A stretch of DNA of 64,000 nucleotides from Paenibacillus sp. 19GGS1-52 (GCF_022369515.1 NZ_CP059724.1:4216001-4280000); one strand, 5' to 3'; positions 8,560 to 17,284 are shown, counted from the first letter of the stretch. Made by a program: numbers and translations. The notes: generated by a model from the letters alone, not told the origin.

Positions 8560-9999
8560 TTAGTATAAAAGACGAGTAATGGCTGCATCCTTAACAATTG
8601 TGAGCGGCTGGGCAACAAGTCGGCCCTGATCCATTCGATGCTCGAACATGACCAGTATAGAGCTATTATCCACTTGAGCAGCATCGAGGTAAGGAAGCAA
8701 ACCTACCGTACCCTCTGGCAAGGCCGAGATATCTTCGAGCACTAGCTGGTAACCAGACTCATCCGTAATGGCAAACTGTCCACTTGCTGTTCTGCCTAAC
8801 TTGGCAGCATGCAGCAGCAGAACTGGCGTTTTATCACTGAGTGGGTTTTTTAACTGATTTTTCACCTTTTTAATGACCTCCGCGTAGGAACGGTGCGCCT
8901 TATCCCCAATTTCGGCCACATCTCCAGCAGTTACAGGGCGAGGTGTCATTTGTTCATACCGTACTCTGGCATTCATCTCACCCGGATACTTATATAGCAT
9001 TGAAATCTGAGCAATCTCGAAGAAGCTATCATCCTCACGTAAATGCTTCGCCGCCTTATGAGGGCGATACTGTACTGTCCGGTGAATTTCGCCATTTAGT
9101 AACTCCAGCCAATAACCGTGGTCAACAAATTCTTGACGTGCGGCATCATCATAGCTGAAAAAGGCTAGCTGGAGCAGCTCGACTCCTTCTCTCACCTTTC
9201 CGAATGCCTTCAGTTCTGTTAACTGCCACGCATGACCCAGCCATTCCTCCATCGTAGACTCATGATCAAGCGTGAGCTCTGGGTCCTCTTGCTTGTTAAT
9301 CAGATACGCTCGGCCCTTCTTAATAAAAGCATGCAGCTCAGTCAACTGTTCCGCAGCATATGTATAACTCTCTTCACGGTCACGATCATCAGCTAGCAGC
9401 AGGGCGAACCGACGCAACTCAGTCTGCGCTCCAGACAAATAGTAGTTGCCCATTTGCTTCACATGCTCGTGAATATTTTTCAGCATTTTATTATCAATTG
9501 TACCTAGCCCGCTGCGAATGAGCGAAAGAATCAACTTTTCCAACACATCCAGACCTTCCAGCTGGGCGGTAATTTTTTTCTTCAGGGCGGATTTATTTAC
9601 CTTCTTGGGCTTCAGTTCTGCAGTTCCGCTCTCTTGTTCGGCTTTGGTCTCTTCCCGCTTCTCCGCCTTCTCCCGCTTCACGGAAATATCCTCAGGTATA
9701 GCCGCTACAGTAAACTTCATCCCATCGCTGTAGGCATACATCAATCCTAACACGTGTTTACATGGAAACTGGCGACTGGGACATGTGCAACGGTACACGG
9801 GTTTATCCTGAATGATGAAATCTACTGAGCATACATAATTCGACTTTCCACTGCCAGAGCACTCCCCAAAGAGCAGTTCTCCAGTTTCGGAGCAGTTCAA
9901 TTGCACAAGACTCTTTTTCTTTACTAAGCCCTGGCCGTTCTTAATAGCAGCGGCATTGGGTGCGAGCGAATCAATATAGGATGCGGTGAGTTGAAGCAA
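8560..9999 (-). CDS. SWIM zinc-finger protein
   Basis: A 479-residue protein with a SWIM zinc-binding motif CTCPSRQFPCKH (C71, C73, C80, H82; CxCx6CxH), typical of domains that bind nucleic acid or protein. The motif is followed by a highly charged Lys/Glu linker (about 108-140) and a helical C-terminal part of unknown role. The start is TTG at 9999, chosen because GGGAGGG lies 8 bases upstream and no ATG fits. It is the promoter-proximal gene of the five-gene operon and may recruit the ATPase/VWA machinery to a target. Confidence 0.8.
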   Translation of the reverse strand: MLQLTASYIDSLAPNAAAIKNGQGLVKKKSLVQLNCSETGELLFGECSGSGKSNYVCSVDFIIQDKPVYRCTCPSRQFPCKHVLGLMYAYSDGMKFTVAAIPEDISVKREKAEKREETKAEQESGTAELKPKKVNKSALKKKITAQLEGLDVLEKLILSLIRSGLGTIDNKMLKNIHEHVKQMGNYYLSGAQTELRRFALLLADDRDREESYTYAAEQLTELHAFIKKGRAYLINKQEDPELTLDHESTMEEWLGHAWQLTELKAFGKVREGVELLQLAFFSYDDAARQEFVDHGYWLELLNGEIHRTVQYRPHKAAKHLREDDSFFEIAQISMLYKYPGEMNARVRYEQMTPRPVTAGDVAEIGDKAHRSYAEVIKKVKNQLKNPLSDKTPVLLLHAAKLGRTASGQFAITDESGYQLVLEDISALPEGTVGLLPYLDAAQVDNSSILVMFEHRMDQGRLVAQPLTIVKDAAITRLLY

Positions 10000-10245
10000 A
10001 GTGAGTTCCCTCCCTGTCTAGTATAAATATGACTCTATGATATCTGCTTTCTATTACCCACTCCAGTAGATAAGATCACATGTTTGCGTATAATTTTAAC
10101 AATAATTAGGTAACTGGAACATATGCGCATAAACACAAAAATTTCTTCAAACACTCCATTTTCCATATACCTATTTAACGGTAAACTAACTTAGAGGAAG
10201 AAATTTGTATCCTAGAGACAAACTCCGATGAAGGCAGGTATTGAG

Positions 10246-10650
10246 ATGAGTATCCGTTACGCTTCGAATATTGAGATTATCACTAAGGAGGCACTTCAAG
10301 AATTATTTCTTTCGGTAGAGTGGGAATCAGGCAAACATCCAAATGACCTTTTGCAAGCGATTAAAGGATCTCATTCGATTGTTGCGGCTTGGGATGGAGA
10401 TAAGCTTGTCGGTCTAGTAAATGCTCTGTCCGATGATGTTTTAACAGTATATTTCCATTACATGCTTATCCATCCTAGTCATCAGGGTGAAGGAATAGGT
10501 AAGAAAATGATGGAAATTATGCTTGATAGATATAAAGGATGTAAAACGAAAGTACTAATTTCTTATCAGAGTGCAGTGGATTTTTATCAAAAATGTGGAT
10601 TTTCCAAAGAGGATGGAGCCACGCCTATGTTTATTTCAGAGTTGGTTTGA
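10246..10650 (+). CDS. GNAT family N-acetyltransferase
   Basis: About 134 residues with acetyl-CoA binding motif A in IHPSHQGEGIGKKMM and the GNAT-typical C-terminal VDFYQKCGF. The substrate is unknown. I prefer the ATG at 10246 (MSIRYASN), preceded by AAGGCAGG, over an upstream ATG at 10228 that lacks a site. The stop codon directly abuts a partial cassette-type repeat (10651-10676), the same gene-repeat junction as in the 51-63 kb array. Confidence 0.82.
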   Translation: MSIRYASNIEIITKEALQELFLSVEWESGKHPNDLLQAIKGSHSIVAAWDGDKLVGLVNALSDDVLTVYFHYMLIHPSHQGEGIGKKMMEIMLDRYKGCKTKVLISYQSAVDFYQKCGFSKEDGATPMFISELV

Positions 10651-10676
10651 TTCAACTAACGGAGAACGCTAGCTCA
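10651..10676 (-). repeat. Outlying partial cassette-type repeat (right end)
   Basis: Read on the minus strand it is TTGAGCTAGCGTTCTCCGTT followed by AGTTGAA, matching the right end of the 51-63 kb repeats. The element points so that its right end touches the GNAT stop codon. The hairpin and left end are missing. Confidence 0.6.
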
Positions 10677-10689
10677 AGGAGGTTTTAGT

Positions 10690-10785
10690 ATGAAGTTACG
10701 TAGTATGGGGGGGTTAATGACGCAATTTTATTTCATTCGCCATACTAAAACTTGCTGTTACAGCAGGAAATTCGATAATTTATAA
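10690..10785 (+). pseudogene. Truncated histidine-phosphatase remnant
   Basis: A 31-codon reading frame with an ideal ribosome site (AAGGAGG at 10677-10683). It contains MTQFYFIRHTKT, which resembles the N-terminal RHG/RHT catalytic motif of phosphoglycerate-mutase-type histidine phosphatases, then runs to a stop. Nothing of the rest of such a protein follows. Likely the 5' stub of a deleted gene; it could also be a chance short peptide gene. Confidence 0.4.
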
Positions 10786-10832
10786 GGAATTCTAGCCCTT
10801 TAATTGAGCGACAATATTTTCCACCTTGTGGT

Positions 10833-11795
10833 ATGATTTCACTAGTAGCAAATATGTTCGTTTTAGAATTTCAGGAACAAAAACATACCAGGAGAGTGAC
10901 ATCTGCTATACAACCATACAAACTCCTTTCAGACCTCCTATCCCGAATAGAAGAAAATGTTTCTGGTACGAGCGAGACCGAATATCTGAACGATCTCCCG
11001 ATCTCCACTATTCATTTGCGTCGACTTTTCAAGTTCGCTTTTGGCGTGCCGCTACAAAGCTATATCCGCTCTCGAAAGCTAGCCGTCAGCTTAGAGGATT
11101 TGATGAAAACTGAGAAGCGGGTCCTCGACATTGCCATTGATTGCGGTTATGAACATGAGCAAACCTACATACGTGCGTTTAAGCGCGAATATGGGCTTAC
11201 GCCTGGTGAATGTAGAGTTTCCGGCAGAAACATTCACGTAACACCTCCTCTTCATCTGTTTCCAAAGAATAGTGTTTGCGGGAATATGGTATACGGGCCG
11301 GAAATGGTCATGATACCATCCTTTCATTTAATTGGGCGAATGTATCAAATTGAGATTGCTGAAGCGCCGACAAAAGCACCCGAAGTAGCCAAACAGTTTT
11401 GGTGGGACAATCGGCATAATATTCCTAATCTAGTAGAATCCAATATCTTTTACGGTCTAACGAGGAAACCTGATCCATCGCTTAGTTGGACGCACTATCT
11501 ACCGTCTATGCGTGTAAGGGATCTGAACGATATTCCTGACGGCTTTACAGGTGACACAGTCCCTGCTTCTATGTGTGTCGGCTTTCGCTACATTGGAAAC
11601 CATCATTACGAGGAAATTAGCGAATTACGCGCAGAGGCGCTGTATACTGCCATCGATAGGCTTGTCAAGGAGCACAACGGGAGATACGAACTTCTGGATA
11701 GCGAATTCTTCTTCGAAAAAATTGACACGGATGCATATGATGGACAATATTGTCAAATGGAATGGTTTGCGCCCATCAGAGTGAACAATGCTTAA
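10833..11795 (+). CDS. AraC-type regulator with GyrI-like effector domain
   Basis: A 320-residue one-component regulator. The N-terminal third holds an AraC helix-turn-helix pair (STIHLRRLFKFAFG, then DIAIDCGYEHEQTYIRAFKR and the YGLTPGECR end motif). The remainder resembles the GyrI/AraE effector-binding fold (FHLIGRMYQIEI, GFRYIGNHHYEEI). It probably senses a small hydrophobic ligand. No clear ribosome site precedes the ATG at 10833, so the start is uncertain and the N-terminus may begin closer to residue 20. Confidence 0.78.
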   Translation: MISLVANMFVLEFQEQKHTRRVTSAIQPYKLLSDLLSRIEENVSGTSETEYLNDLPISTIHLRRLFKFAFGVPLQSYIRSRKLAVSLEDLMKTEKRVLDIAIDCGYEHEQTYIRAFKREYGLTPGECRVSGRNIHVTPPLHLFPKNSVCGNMVYGPEMVMIPSFHLIGRMYQIEIAEAPTKAPEVAKQFWWDNRHNIPNLVESNIFYGLTRKPDPSLSWTHYLPSMRVRDLNDIPDGFTGDTVPASMCVGFRYIGNHHYEEISELRAEALYTAIDRLVKEHNGRYELLDSEFFFEKIDTDAYDGQYCQMEWFAPIRVNNA

Positions 11796-11860
11796 TATGA
11801 TCAAAAAAGTCCATTGAGCTTGCCGCTATTAAGGTATGCTCTTTTTGTATTCATAAATTG

Positions 11861-12961
11861 ATGGTTGTACGAAAAGGAGAGATAGTTATAAATTACAACG
11901 AAGTTGTTTCAATCGGAGATACCTATTTACTTACAGTAGTATCAGAGTTGTTCGGATTAGAAGGCTATGTCATCCGGCAGATTCCGCCACATGAGGGCGG
12001 GAGGAATATCGTATACACCTGTGAGAAAGAAGGCGCCAACGCAAAGATACTAAGAATCGCTTTTTTGCCTGACAGAAACCGGGAAGATTTTCTGGGAGAA
12101 GTTGAGTATATCAGGTATTTATTCGAGCATGGCGGAACTGTCGCGGATGTAGTCAGCTCCAAGAAGGGAAACCTGCTGGAAGAAATTACTCACAATAACC
12201 ACACTTTTTTCGTCTGCCTATTTGAAAAGGCCAAGGGCAAAATGCTTGTGGAAAATCATTATCGGTACCGGGATGGAGCTCCGATTACTGAATATTATTA
12301 TAATTGCGGTAAAGTTCTGGGGAAACTGCACCAAATATCAAAAGGGTATACGCCTGTTCATCGCCGTTATAGTTTTTTTGATAAATTTAATGCTGAATAT
12401 ATCGATAAACTGATTCCAGACTCATTATCCCTTATTAAGGAAAAAATAGTACATATTCTCAATACTTTAAAAGGATTGGACACGAATCAGGAGACTTTCG
12501 GTATGATCCATTTTGATTATAACGATGGGAATTATTCGATAGATTTTAATACCGGGCAAATAACCGTATATGATTTCGATAATTCATGTTTCGGTTGGTA
12601 TATGTATGACCTGGCAAGTCTCTGGACTCACGGTGTGGGCTGGACTCAATCTGAACCAGACGCCGGTAAACGCAGAAAGTTTATGAATGATTATTTTGAA
12701 ACCGTCCTCGCGGGATATAGATCCGAGACCAAACTCGAAGATTCAATGTTGGATAGGCTGCCATTATTTATTCAAGTATGTATTATGGAAAGTATTGTGG
12801 ATGCTTTCGAGGTAATGCAGAACATCGGTGAGGAACCGGAGTGTGACGAGGAATTGTCGTATCTCATAAAATGTTTGGAGGACGATATCCCGTATAAGGG
12901 ATTTTTCCATGACATTTACTCTTGTGAAGAACCTTTTGAGTATGAGGAACGAAATAGTTAG
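11861..12961 (+). CDS. APH/choline-kinase-type phosphotransferase
   Basis: Protein-kinase-like phosphotransferase with the catalytic loop IHFDYNDGN (HxDxxxxN) and metal-binding VYDFDNS. The substrate is unknown; such proteins phosphorylate aminoglycosides, sugars or other small alcohols. It is of the same type as the gene at 58988-59977. The start is odd: AAAGGAGA is followed 7 bases later by ATA (at about 11889), where relatives begin, suggesting that the original ATG mutated to ATA. Translation would have to use the ATG at 11861, reading through the ribosome site, or the non-standard ATA. Confidence 0.75.
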   Translation: MVVRKGEIVINYNEVVSIGDTYLLTVVSELFGLEGYVIRQIPPHEGGRNIVYTCEKEGANAKILRIAFLPDRNREDFLGEVEYIRYLFEHGGTVADVVSSKKGNLLEEITHNNHTFFVCLFEKAKGKMLVENHYRYRDGAPITEYYYNCGKVLGKLHQISKGYTPVHRRYSFFDKFNAEYIDKLIPDSLSLIKEKIVHILNTLKGLDTNQETFGMIHFDYNDGNYSIDFNTGQITVYDFDNSCFGWYMYDLASLWTHGVGWTQSEPDAGKRRKFMNDYFETVLAGYRSETKLEDSMLDRLPLFIQVCIMESIVDAFEVMQNIGEEPECDEELSYLIKCLEDDIPYKGFFHDIYSCEEPFEYEERNS

Positions 12962-12989
12962 CCCAGACCTGAAACCCATTATGATGCAC

Positions 12990-13025
12990 ACCTACAAAGA
13001 ATTTGGATTGATTCTTTGTAGGTGT
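12990..13025 (+). terminator. Intrinsic terminator of the phosphotransferase gene
   Basis: Perfect stem CCTACAAAGAAT / ATTCTTTGTAGG with an 8-base loop, followed by TGTATTTATTT, just after the stop at 12961. Confidence 0.8.
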
Positions 13026-13103
13026 ATTTATTTGAACTGTTATGTTTTTGTAATTCGGTTCGCCGTTAGAGTGATAAGGAGAACCGTAACATAAATTAGA
13101 ACA

Positions 13104-13200
13104 TGTCATTCTAACGGGACACGTTAGTTCAATAAACCAGCGGCAGTCTAGGATTTTATTTTTCAGTCCAAAACTGCTGCTAGTTTGATATTGGGGTCAG
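13104..13200 (-). repeat. Outlying degenerate cassette-type repeat
   Basis: On the minus strand the right end reads TATTGAACTAACGTGTCCCG, preceded by a hairpin with arms GCAGCAGT / ACTGCCGC around a T-rich loop. The left end is decayed. It lies downstream of the phosphotransferase gene with its right end toward that gene, as in the main array. An additional inverted repeat (CGGTTC...GAACCG) sits at 13040-13086. Confidence 0.5.
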
Positions 13201-13264
13201 AATTAATAAATCAAAACTAATACTTTAATTTCCTCGAACAGTATGTCAATATTTGTTAATATAT

Positions 13265-13867
13265 TTATTTAAACCAGCCTTTTTCCTTAAACCGGGTAAT
13301 GGCCTCAATGCGGTTGCCTACACCAAGCTTATCGAGAATGACAGATATGTAGTTGCGGACAGTACCTGTAGTGATATACAGCTGACTGGCGATTTCTTTC
13401 GTGTTTTTGCCGTCAGCGATCAGTCCCAGTACTTCCTTCTCCCGCTGGGTCAGTGGGTTCACTTCGCCACTATAGGCTTCATCCATTAGCTCTGGCGCAT
13501 ACATGCGTTTGCCTGCCATCACACTGCGAATCGATTGCGCCAGCTCTTCACTAGGGCTGTCTTTAAGCAGATAGGCATGAACACCAGCCTTAACCGCACG
13601 TTCAAAATAGCCAGCACGGGCAAAGGTAGTCAGAATCATTGTCCTGCAGCCGGAGTTCTTCAGCGCTTCAGCCGCTTCCAGTCCACTCATGGCCGGCATC
13701 TCAATATCCATAATGCAAATATCTGGTTTATGGAGCTGAACCAGCAGAACAGCTTCCTCCCCATTGCTTGCTTTGCCTACTACCTTCATATCCTCTTCCA
13801 AATCCAACAGCGAGGCAAGCGCCCCAAGCAGCATTCGCTGATCCTCAGCAATTACAATCTTAATCAT
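13265..13867 (-). CDS. desR: Response regulator DesR (cold/membrane fluidity)
   Basis: A 200-residue NarL/LuxR-family response regulator. The receiver has the acidic pair E8-D9, phospho-acceptor D54 (CIMDIEMP) and K104-type lysine (LLKDSPS). The LuxR helix-turn-helix is at about 138-190 (LTQREKEVLGLIADGKNTKE). It overlaps desK by 4 bp and is last in a des-desK-desR transcription unit, the arrangement known from Bacillus, where phosphorylated DesR activates the desaturase gene on cooling. Identification rests on this context as well as on sequence. Confidence 0.88.
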   Translation of the reverse strand: MIKIVIAEDQRMLLGALASLLDLEEDMKVVGKASNGEEAVLLVQLHKPDICIMDIEMPAMSGLEAAEALKNSGCRTMILTTFARAGYFERAVKAGVHAYLLKDSPSEELAQSIRSVMAGKRMYAPELMDEAYSGEVNPLTQREKEVLGLIADGKNTKEIASQLYITTGTVRNYISVILDKLGVGNRIEAITRFKEKGWFK

Positions 13868-15003
13868 GAACCCTTCGCCTCCCGTTCCGGTTGCTGAAAG
13901 GCGTTCGGCACCTTAATGACAATTGTTGTCCCCTCAGCTCTTACAATATCCATGCAACCATTCACAAATTCAAGTCGTTCTCTCATCCCTTGCAGTCCAT
14001 GCCCTTTAAAATAGAGGTTTGTCCCAGGTATTCCATTCCCGTTATCCTTTACCTTAATAATTAGGTCTGTACGAGTGGGCTCAATAATGACCCAGCAGGC
14101 AGCAGCACCACTATGCTTCACTACATTCGTAACGGCTTCCTTGATGCACATGCTAAGCACATTTTCCGTAATCAACGAAGTATTCGTCAGCTTGGGGTTG
14201 CCTTCCAGCTGGAAATCAATCTCGGCTGCCTTCAGGAGTTGCTGTACACGCATCAGCTCATCCTCCAGCCGAATGCCCCGCATCTGCGTAACCATCTCAC
14301 GCACTTCCTTTAAGGCACTTCTCGCTGTCTGACGGACATCGTTAATCTCGTTGATCGCTTGCGCCGGATTTTTAGTGATCAGTTTGCCGGCCAAGTCACT
14401 TTTGAGCCCAATCAGCGACAGTTTCTGACCAAGTGTATCATGCAGATCACGGGCGATTCGCTGGCGTTCCTCCAGCTTGACCAGCTCGGAAATACGTTTA
14501 TTGGCATCCTCCAATTGGACCTGCAGCTTATCATGATTGTTGCGGTTGTAGGTAGTGATCGGAAGCAGAATGACCGCGATCATACTGACCAGAACAAAGG
14601 GAAGCTGGCTTATAAATACCTGATTTCGGGATAACAATTCATAATTAATTGTAATAATAGTAGTCAATAGGTGGATCGAATACAATGTGAAGAACCCGAC
14701 TCTTTTCTGGATATTCCCGATAAAAAAAGCTAAAAAAAGTGCGAAATATACATAGCCGAACAGCAGCGTCATCGTGATAGAAACCACAATTTGAACGCTT
14801 GTCCAGAAATAGACCAGCCAGCCTTTGGAGACGAATGAAAGTACATAACATACAAAAAACACAACAATCATTATGATCCCGTAAACCACCTGATAGGGTG
14901 ATGAAGAGCGAAAGATAAAGTAAAAAGGCAGAATGTAAAAAACTACCCATACATAGGGGCTTAGACCTGTGCTTTTATGAAAAATATGATGCCACTTCTG
15001 CAT
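13864..15003 (-). CDS. desK: Thermosensor histidine kinase DesK
   Basis: Membrane histidine kinase with about five N-terminal transmembrane segments, an HPK7-type DHp helix RIARDLHDTLGQ and a compact HATPase domain (NVVKHSGAA, DNGNGIPG, GHGLQGMRER). I choose the ATG at 15003 because AAGGATGG lies upstream, whereas the ATG at 15012 has the Shine-Dalgarno touching it. With this start the phosphorylated histidine is residue 188, the same number as in B. subtilis DesK. The N-terminus (HKSTGLSPYVWVVFYILPFY) also fits that family. It senses membrane thickness/fluidity and acts on DesR. Confidence 0.88.
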   Translation of the reverse strand: MQKWHHIFHKSTGLSPYVWVVFYILPFYFIFRSSSPYQVVYGIIMIVVFFVCYVLSFVSKGWLVYFWTSVQIVVSITMTLLFGYVYFALFLAFFIGNIQKRVGFFTLYSIHLLTTIITINYELLSRNQVFISQLPFVLVSMIAVILLPITTYNRNNHDKLQVQLEDANKRISELVKLEERQRIARDLHDTLGQKLSLIGLKSDLAGKLITKNPAQAINEINDVRQTARSALKEVREMVTQMRGIRLEDELMRVQQLLKAAEIDFQLEGNPKLTNTSLITENVLSMCIKEAVTNVVKHSGAAACWVIIEPTRTDLIIKVKDNGNGIPGTNLYFKGHGLQGMRERLEFVNGCMDIVRAEGTTIVIKVPNAFQQPEREAKGS

Positions 15004-15154
15004 GTCCGCCATCCTTTTGCCAATGATATTTACTTTTATTTTAGCACAAATTGGAGGTATTCCGGCAATTCACAATAAAGAGAGGAAGAATAGAGCACGA
15101 AAATGATCTTCGGCTTTATCCTTCCCCTCATTTGATCCTATATTATTCTTCGGT

Positions 15155-16201
15155 TTATGAACTCTTTAGGGTTTTATGCGGCAGTTTCGGATTACGAAGT
15201 CTGGACTTAGTCTCTCTGAAGCTGATGAACTCTTTGTTTTCCTCATCCCAGAGACGGAAGTTGATCGCTTTCAGGCTGCTTGCAATGGTGATGGTTGTCG
15301 CTTGGTGCAGCGGCGGTGTGGCATTATGTGCTAATTCCAGATTGTAATTGGGTACCTTCGGGCTTAAATGATGGACATGGTGAAAGCCGATATTTCCAGT
15401 AATCCATTGCAGAATTTTAGGCAGCTTGTAATATGAGCTTCCTTCCACTGCAGCCGAGACATAACTCCACTCTTCTTCTTTCTCAAAGAAGGTATCCTCG
15501 AACTGATGCTGAACATAGAACAACCAGATTCCGAGACAACCGGAAACAAATATGATAGGCACCTGCACGAGCAGGAAGGCCTGCCAGCCAATAGCCAAGA
15601 TCAGCGAACCATATATTACCACAAGCGAAACATTGATCAAATAAGTATTCATCCGTTCTTTACGTCTTGCACCCTTGATATTAAAGCGGTATTGGATCAG
15701 GAAGATGACGATCGGACCCAGTCCAAAGATCACCAACGGATTGCGATAAATTCGGTAATACAGACGTTTCCAGTTGGAAGCCGCTGCATATTCATCCACG
15801 GTCATGATCCAGATATCGCCGATTCCTCTTTTATCGAGATTGCCGCTGCTGGCATGATGAATGGAATGACTGAGCTTCCACTGCCGGTAAGGAACCAAAG
15901 CCACAATACCTGTTATAGTACCAATGATATCATTGGCTTTCCGACTTTTGAAGAATGATCCGTGTGTACAATCGTGACATATAATAAAGGTCCGAATGAC
16001 AAATCCTGATGTTGCAATAGCAAAGACAAGTGTCAGCCAATATGAAACGGAGAGGCTGAGGTAAGAAGCATACCAGAGTAGCACGAGTGGACCTAATGTG
16101 TTAATGAGCTGAAATATGCTCTTTTTGCGATCATATTTTTCGTAAGGGGCAACGCTTTTTTTTAGGCTGGAAAGTTGTGATGTCTGTTTATCGGTCAGCA
16201 T
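15155..16201 (-). CDS. des: Membrane fatty-acid desaturase (Des)
   Basis: A 348-residue integral-membrane acyl-lipid desaturase with the three histidine boxes HDCTH (76-80), HSIHH (112-116) and GFHHVHH (about 272-278) and about four to five hydrophobic segments. It would introduce double bases into phospholipid acyl chains, correctly double bonds, to keep membranes fluid in the cold. It is first in the unit with desK/desR. A perfect 26-bp palindrome about 200 bp upstream is a candidate DesR site. The leader of about 140 nt contains one copy of the dispersed GAAACGG palindrome. Confidence 0.9.
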   Translation of the reverse strand: MLTDKQTSQLSSLKKSVAPYEKYDRKKSIFQLINTLGPLVLLWYASYLSLSVSYWLTLVFAIATSGFVIRTFIICHDCTHGSFFKSRKANDIIGTITGIVALVPYRQWKLSHSIHHASSGNLDKRGIGDIWIMTVDEYAAASNWKRLYYRIYRNPLVIFGLGPIVIFLIQYRFNIKGARRKERMNTYLINVSLVVIYGSLILAIGWQAFLLVQVPIIFVSGCLGIWLFYVQHQFEDTFFEKEEEWSYVSAAVEGSSYYKLPKILQWITGNIGFHHVHHLSPKVPNYNLELAHNATPPLHQATTITIASSLKAINFRLWDEENKEFISFRETKSRLRNPKLPHKTLKSS

Positions 16202-16276
16202 TATCGTTTCCTCCTTGATGCGTCCTGCTTAGGGATACATTTAAAATATAAGAATTTATATGTTTCACAGGATAAT

Positions 16277-16340
16277 TTATCCTTATATTTCTCGAAGAAG
16301 CGGGTACCCTCCATAAAAGGACAGCAAAGCCGTTTCTTCT
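16277..16340 (-). repeat. Dispersed GAAACGG palindrome, copy P2
   Basis: TTATCCTTATATTTCTCG tail followed by AAGAAGCGGGTACCCTCC...GGACAGCAAAGCCGTTTCTT. It lies in the predicted 5' leader of des, in the orientation opposite to copies P1 and P3. The 18-base tail is the exact reverse complement of the tail of P3. Confidence 0.8.
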
Positions 16341-16351
16341 TGTCTATCTAT

Positions 16352-16429
16352 ATTATAGAGAATGATGTGTCACCTTATACAGTCATAAACATCAAGTAGA
16401 GGGTATGACATATGTCATACCCTCTTGAT
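16352..16429 (-). promoter_or_regulatory. des promoter and candidate DesR operator
   Basis: On the minus strand a TATAAT (16357-16352) lies in the des upstream region. A perfect 26-bp palindrome, GAGGGTATGACAT and its complement (16399-16424; extended arms to 16391-16429), is centred roughly 67 bp upstream of the predicted transcription start, a usual distance for an activator. It has no T-run, so it is not an obvious terminator for psiE. DesR binding is inferred from location only. Confidence 0.45.
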
Positions 16430-16480
16430 CCGTTCTTCGTGTCCAGAAAGAAAATCGCTCTATACCTAGGCTGTAAATAG

Positions 16481-16888
16481 TTACTCCCTTTTGAGTTGCT
16501 GAGTGTTAGCAATATAAAGTGTAATCACCAGCACAAGTATTGCACCTGCATAAAGTAGTGTGTCCATTGGACTTTCGTGATCGATAATGATTAGCCGGAT
16601 AATCGCTGTAATTCCGATATAGATAAAATAACGGAGCGGGAAATGATATTTTGCCTCGAAATACTTAATAATTAATGCTATAAATTCGAAATACAAGAAA
16701 TAAACCAGCAAGCCCTCAAGTAATTCCAGCTTCGATAAATCTCCTCCGACATTAATGAAGTGAAAAATATAAAGCGTCTCTTTACCCAGTAAGACTACTA
16801 GAATAAGGGCTAGTACAATCAAGGCCAGATTAAGTACCCATTGCAGCACGAGCGGAACGTACCTAAACTTATTGTTTATTTTCACCAT
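16481..16888 (-). CDS. psiE: PsiE-family membrane protein
   Basis: A 135-residue protein with four hydrophobic segments (VLNLALIVLALILVVLL, LLVYFLYFEFIALII, a YFIYIGITAIIRLIII stretch, and TLLYAGAILVLVITLYI), matching the size and pattern of the phosphate-starvation-inducible PsiE family of unknown mechanism. The start at 16888 is set by GGGAG six bases upstream; the open frame continues to 17008, but that part has no support. Confidence 0.78.
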   Translation of the reverse strand: MVKINNKFRYVPLVLQWVLNLALIVLALILVVLLGKETLYIFHFINVGGDLSKLELLEGLLVYFLYFEFIALIIKYFEAKYHFPLRYFIYIGITAIIRLIIIDHESPMDTLLYAGAILVLVITLYIANTQQLKRE

Positions 16889-17071
16889 ATCATCTCCCGC
16901 GCTCAAGGTAATCCACAGTATAAAGGTGGTTACGTTTACAGTGCAAGCCGCTCTGCAACATTCCATTCTCCACTCTCCAAAAGCTGGCTTTACATTGGAT
17001 TTATTCACTGTCCGCAGTTATACTATTTTTATTTCCATTGTTTAATCATAGCCCTAAAGGAGAATAAGACT

Positions 17072-17284
17072 ATGTCCGTTACACGTCCGTTACAAACAGA
17101 CAGCGATTTCCAGGAAGCCCAGGATCGTAAACTGCCTGTCCGAGTTTTTCAGGATGACCATTTGGTTAATTCAGGAGCCACTATTGTCCGCTTTACCGAA
17201 ACAGATGTTATCATTCAATCCCGAGTTAGTGATTTAACTTATTATTCACGCCGGGAATGTCAATTCTACGAGCTTAGACGTTAA
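17072..17284 (+). CDS. Small hypothetical protein, 70 residues
   Basis: ATG with AGGAGA upstream. The acidic, mostly beta-like sequence starts MSVTRPLQTDSDFQEAQDRK and ends CQFYELRR. No family recognised. It lies 95 bp before the manganese catalase gene and may be co-transcribed with it. Confidence 0.6.
   Translation: MSVTRPLQTDSDFQEAQDRKLPVRVFQDDHLVNSGATIVRFTETDVIIQSRVSDLTYYSRRECQFYELRR

Noticed and set aside
15506..15958. 150-codon plus-strand frame
   Set aside because: Antisense shadow of the desaturase gene.
16391..16429. Terminator of psiE
   Set aside because: A perfect palindrome but no T-tract on the minus strand; its position fits an operator for des better.
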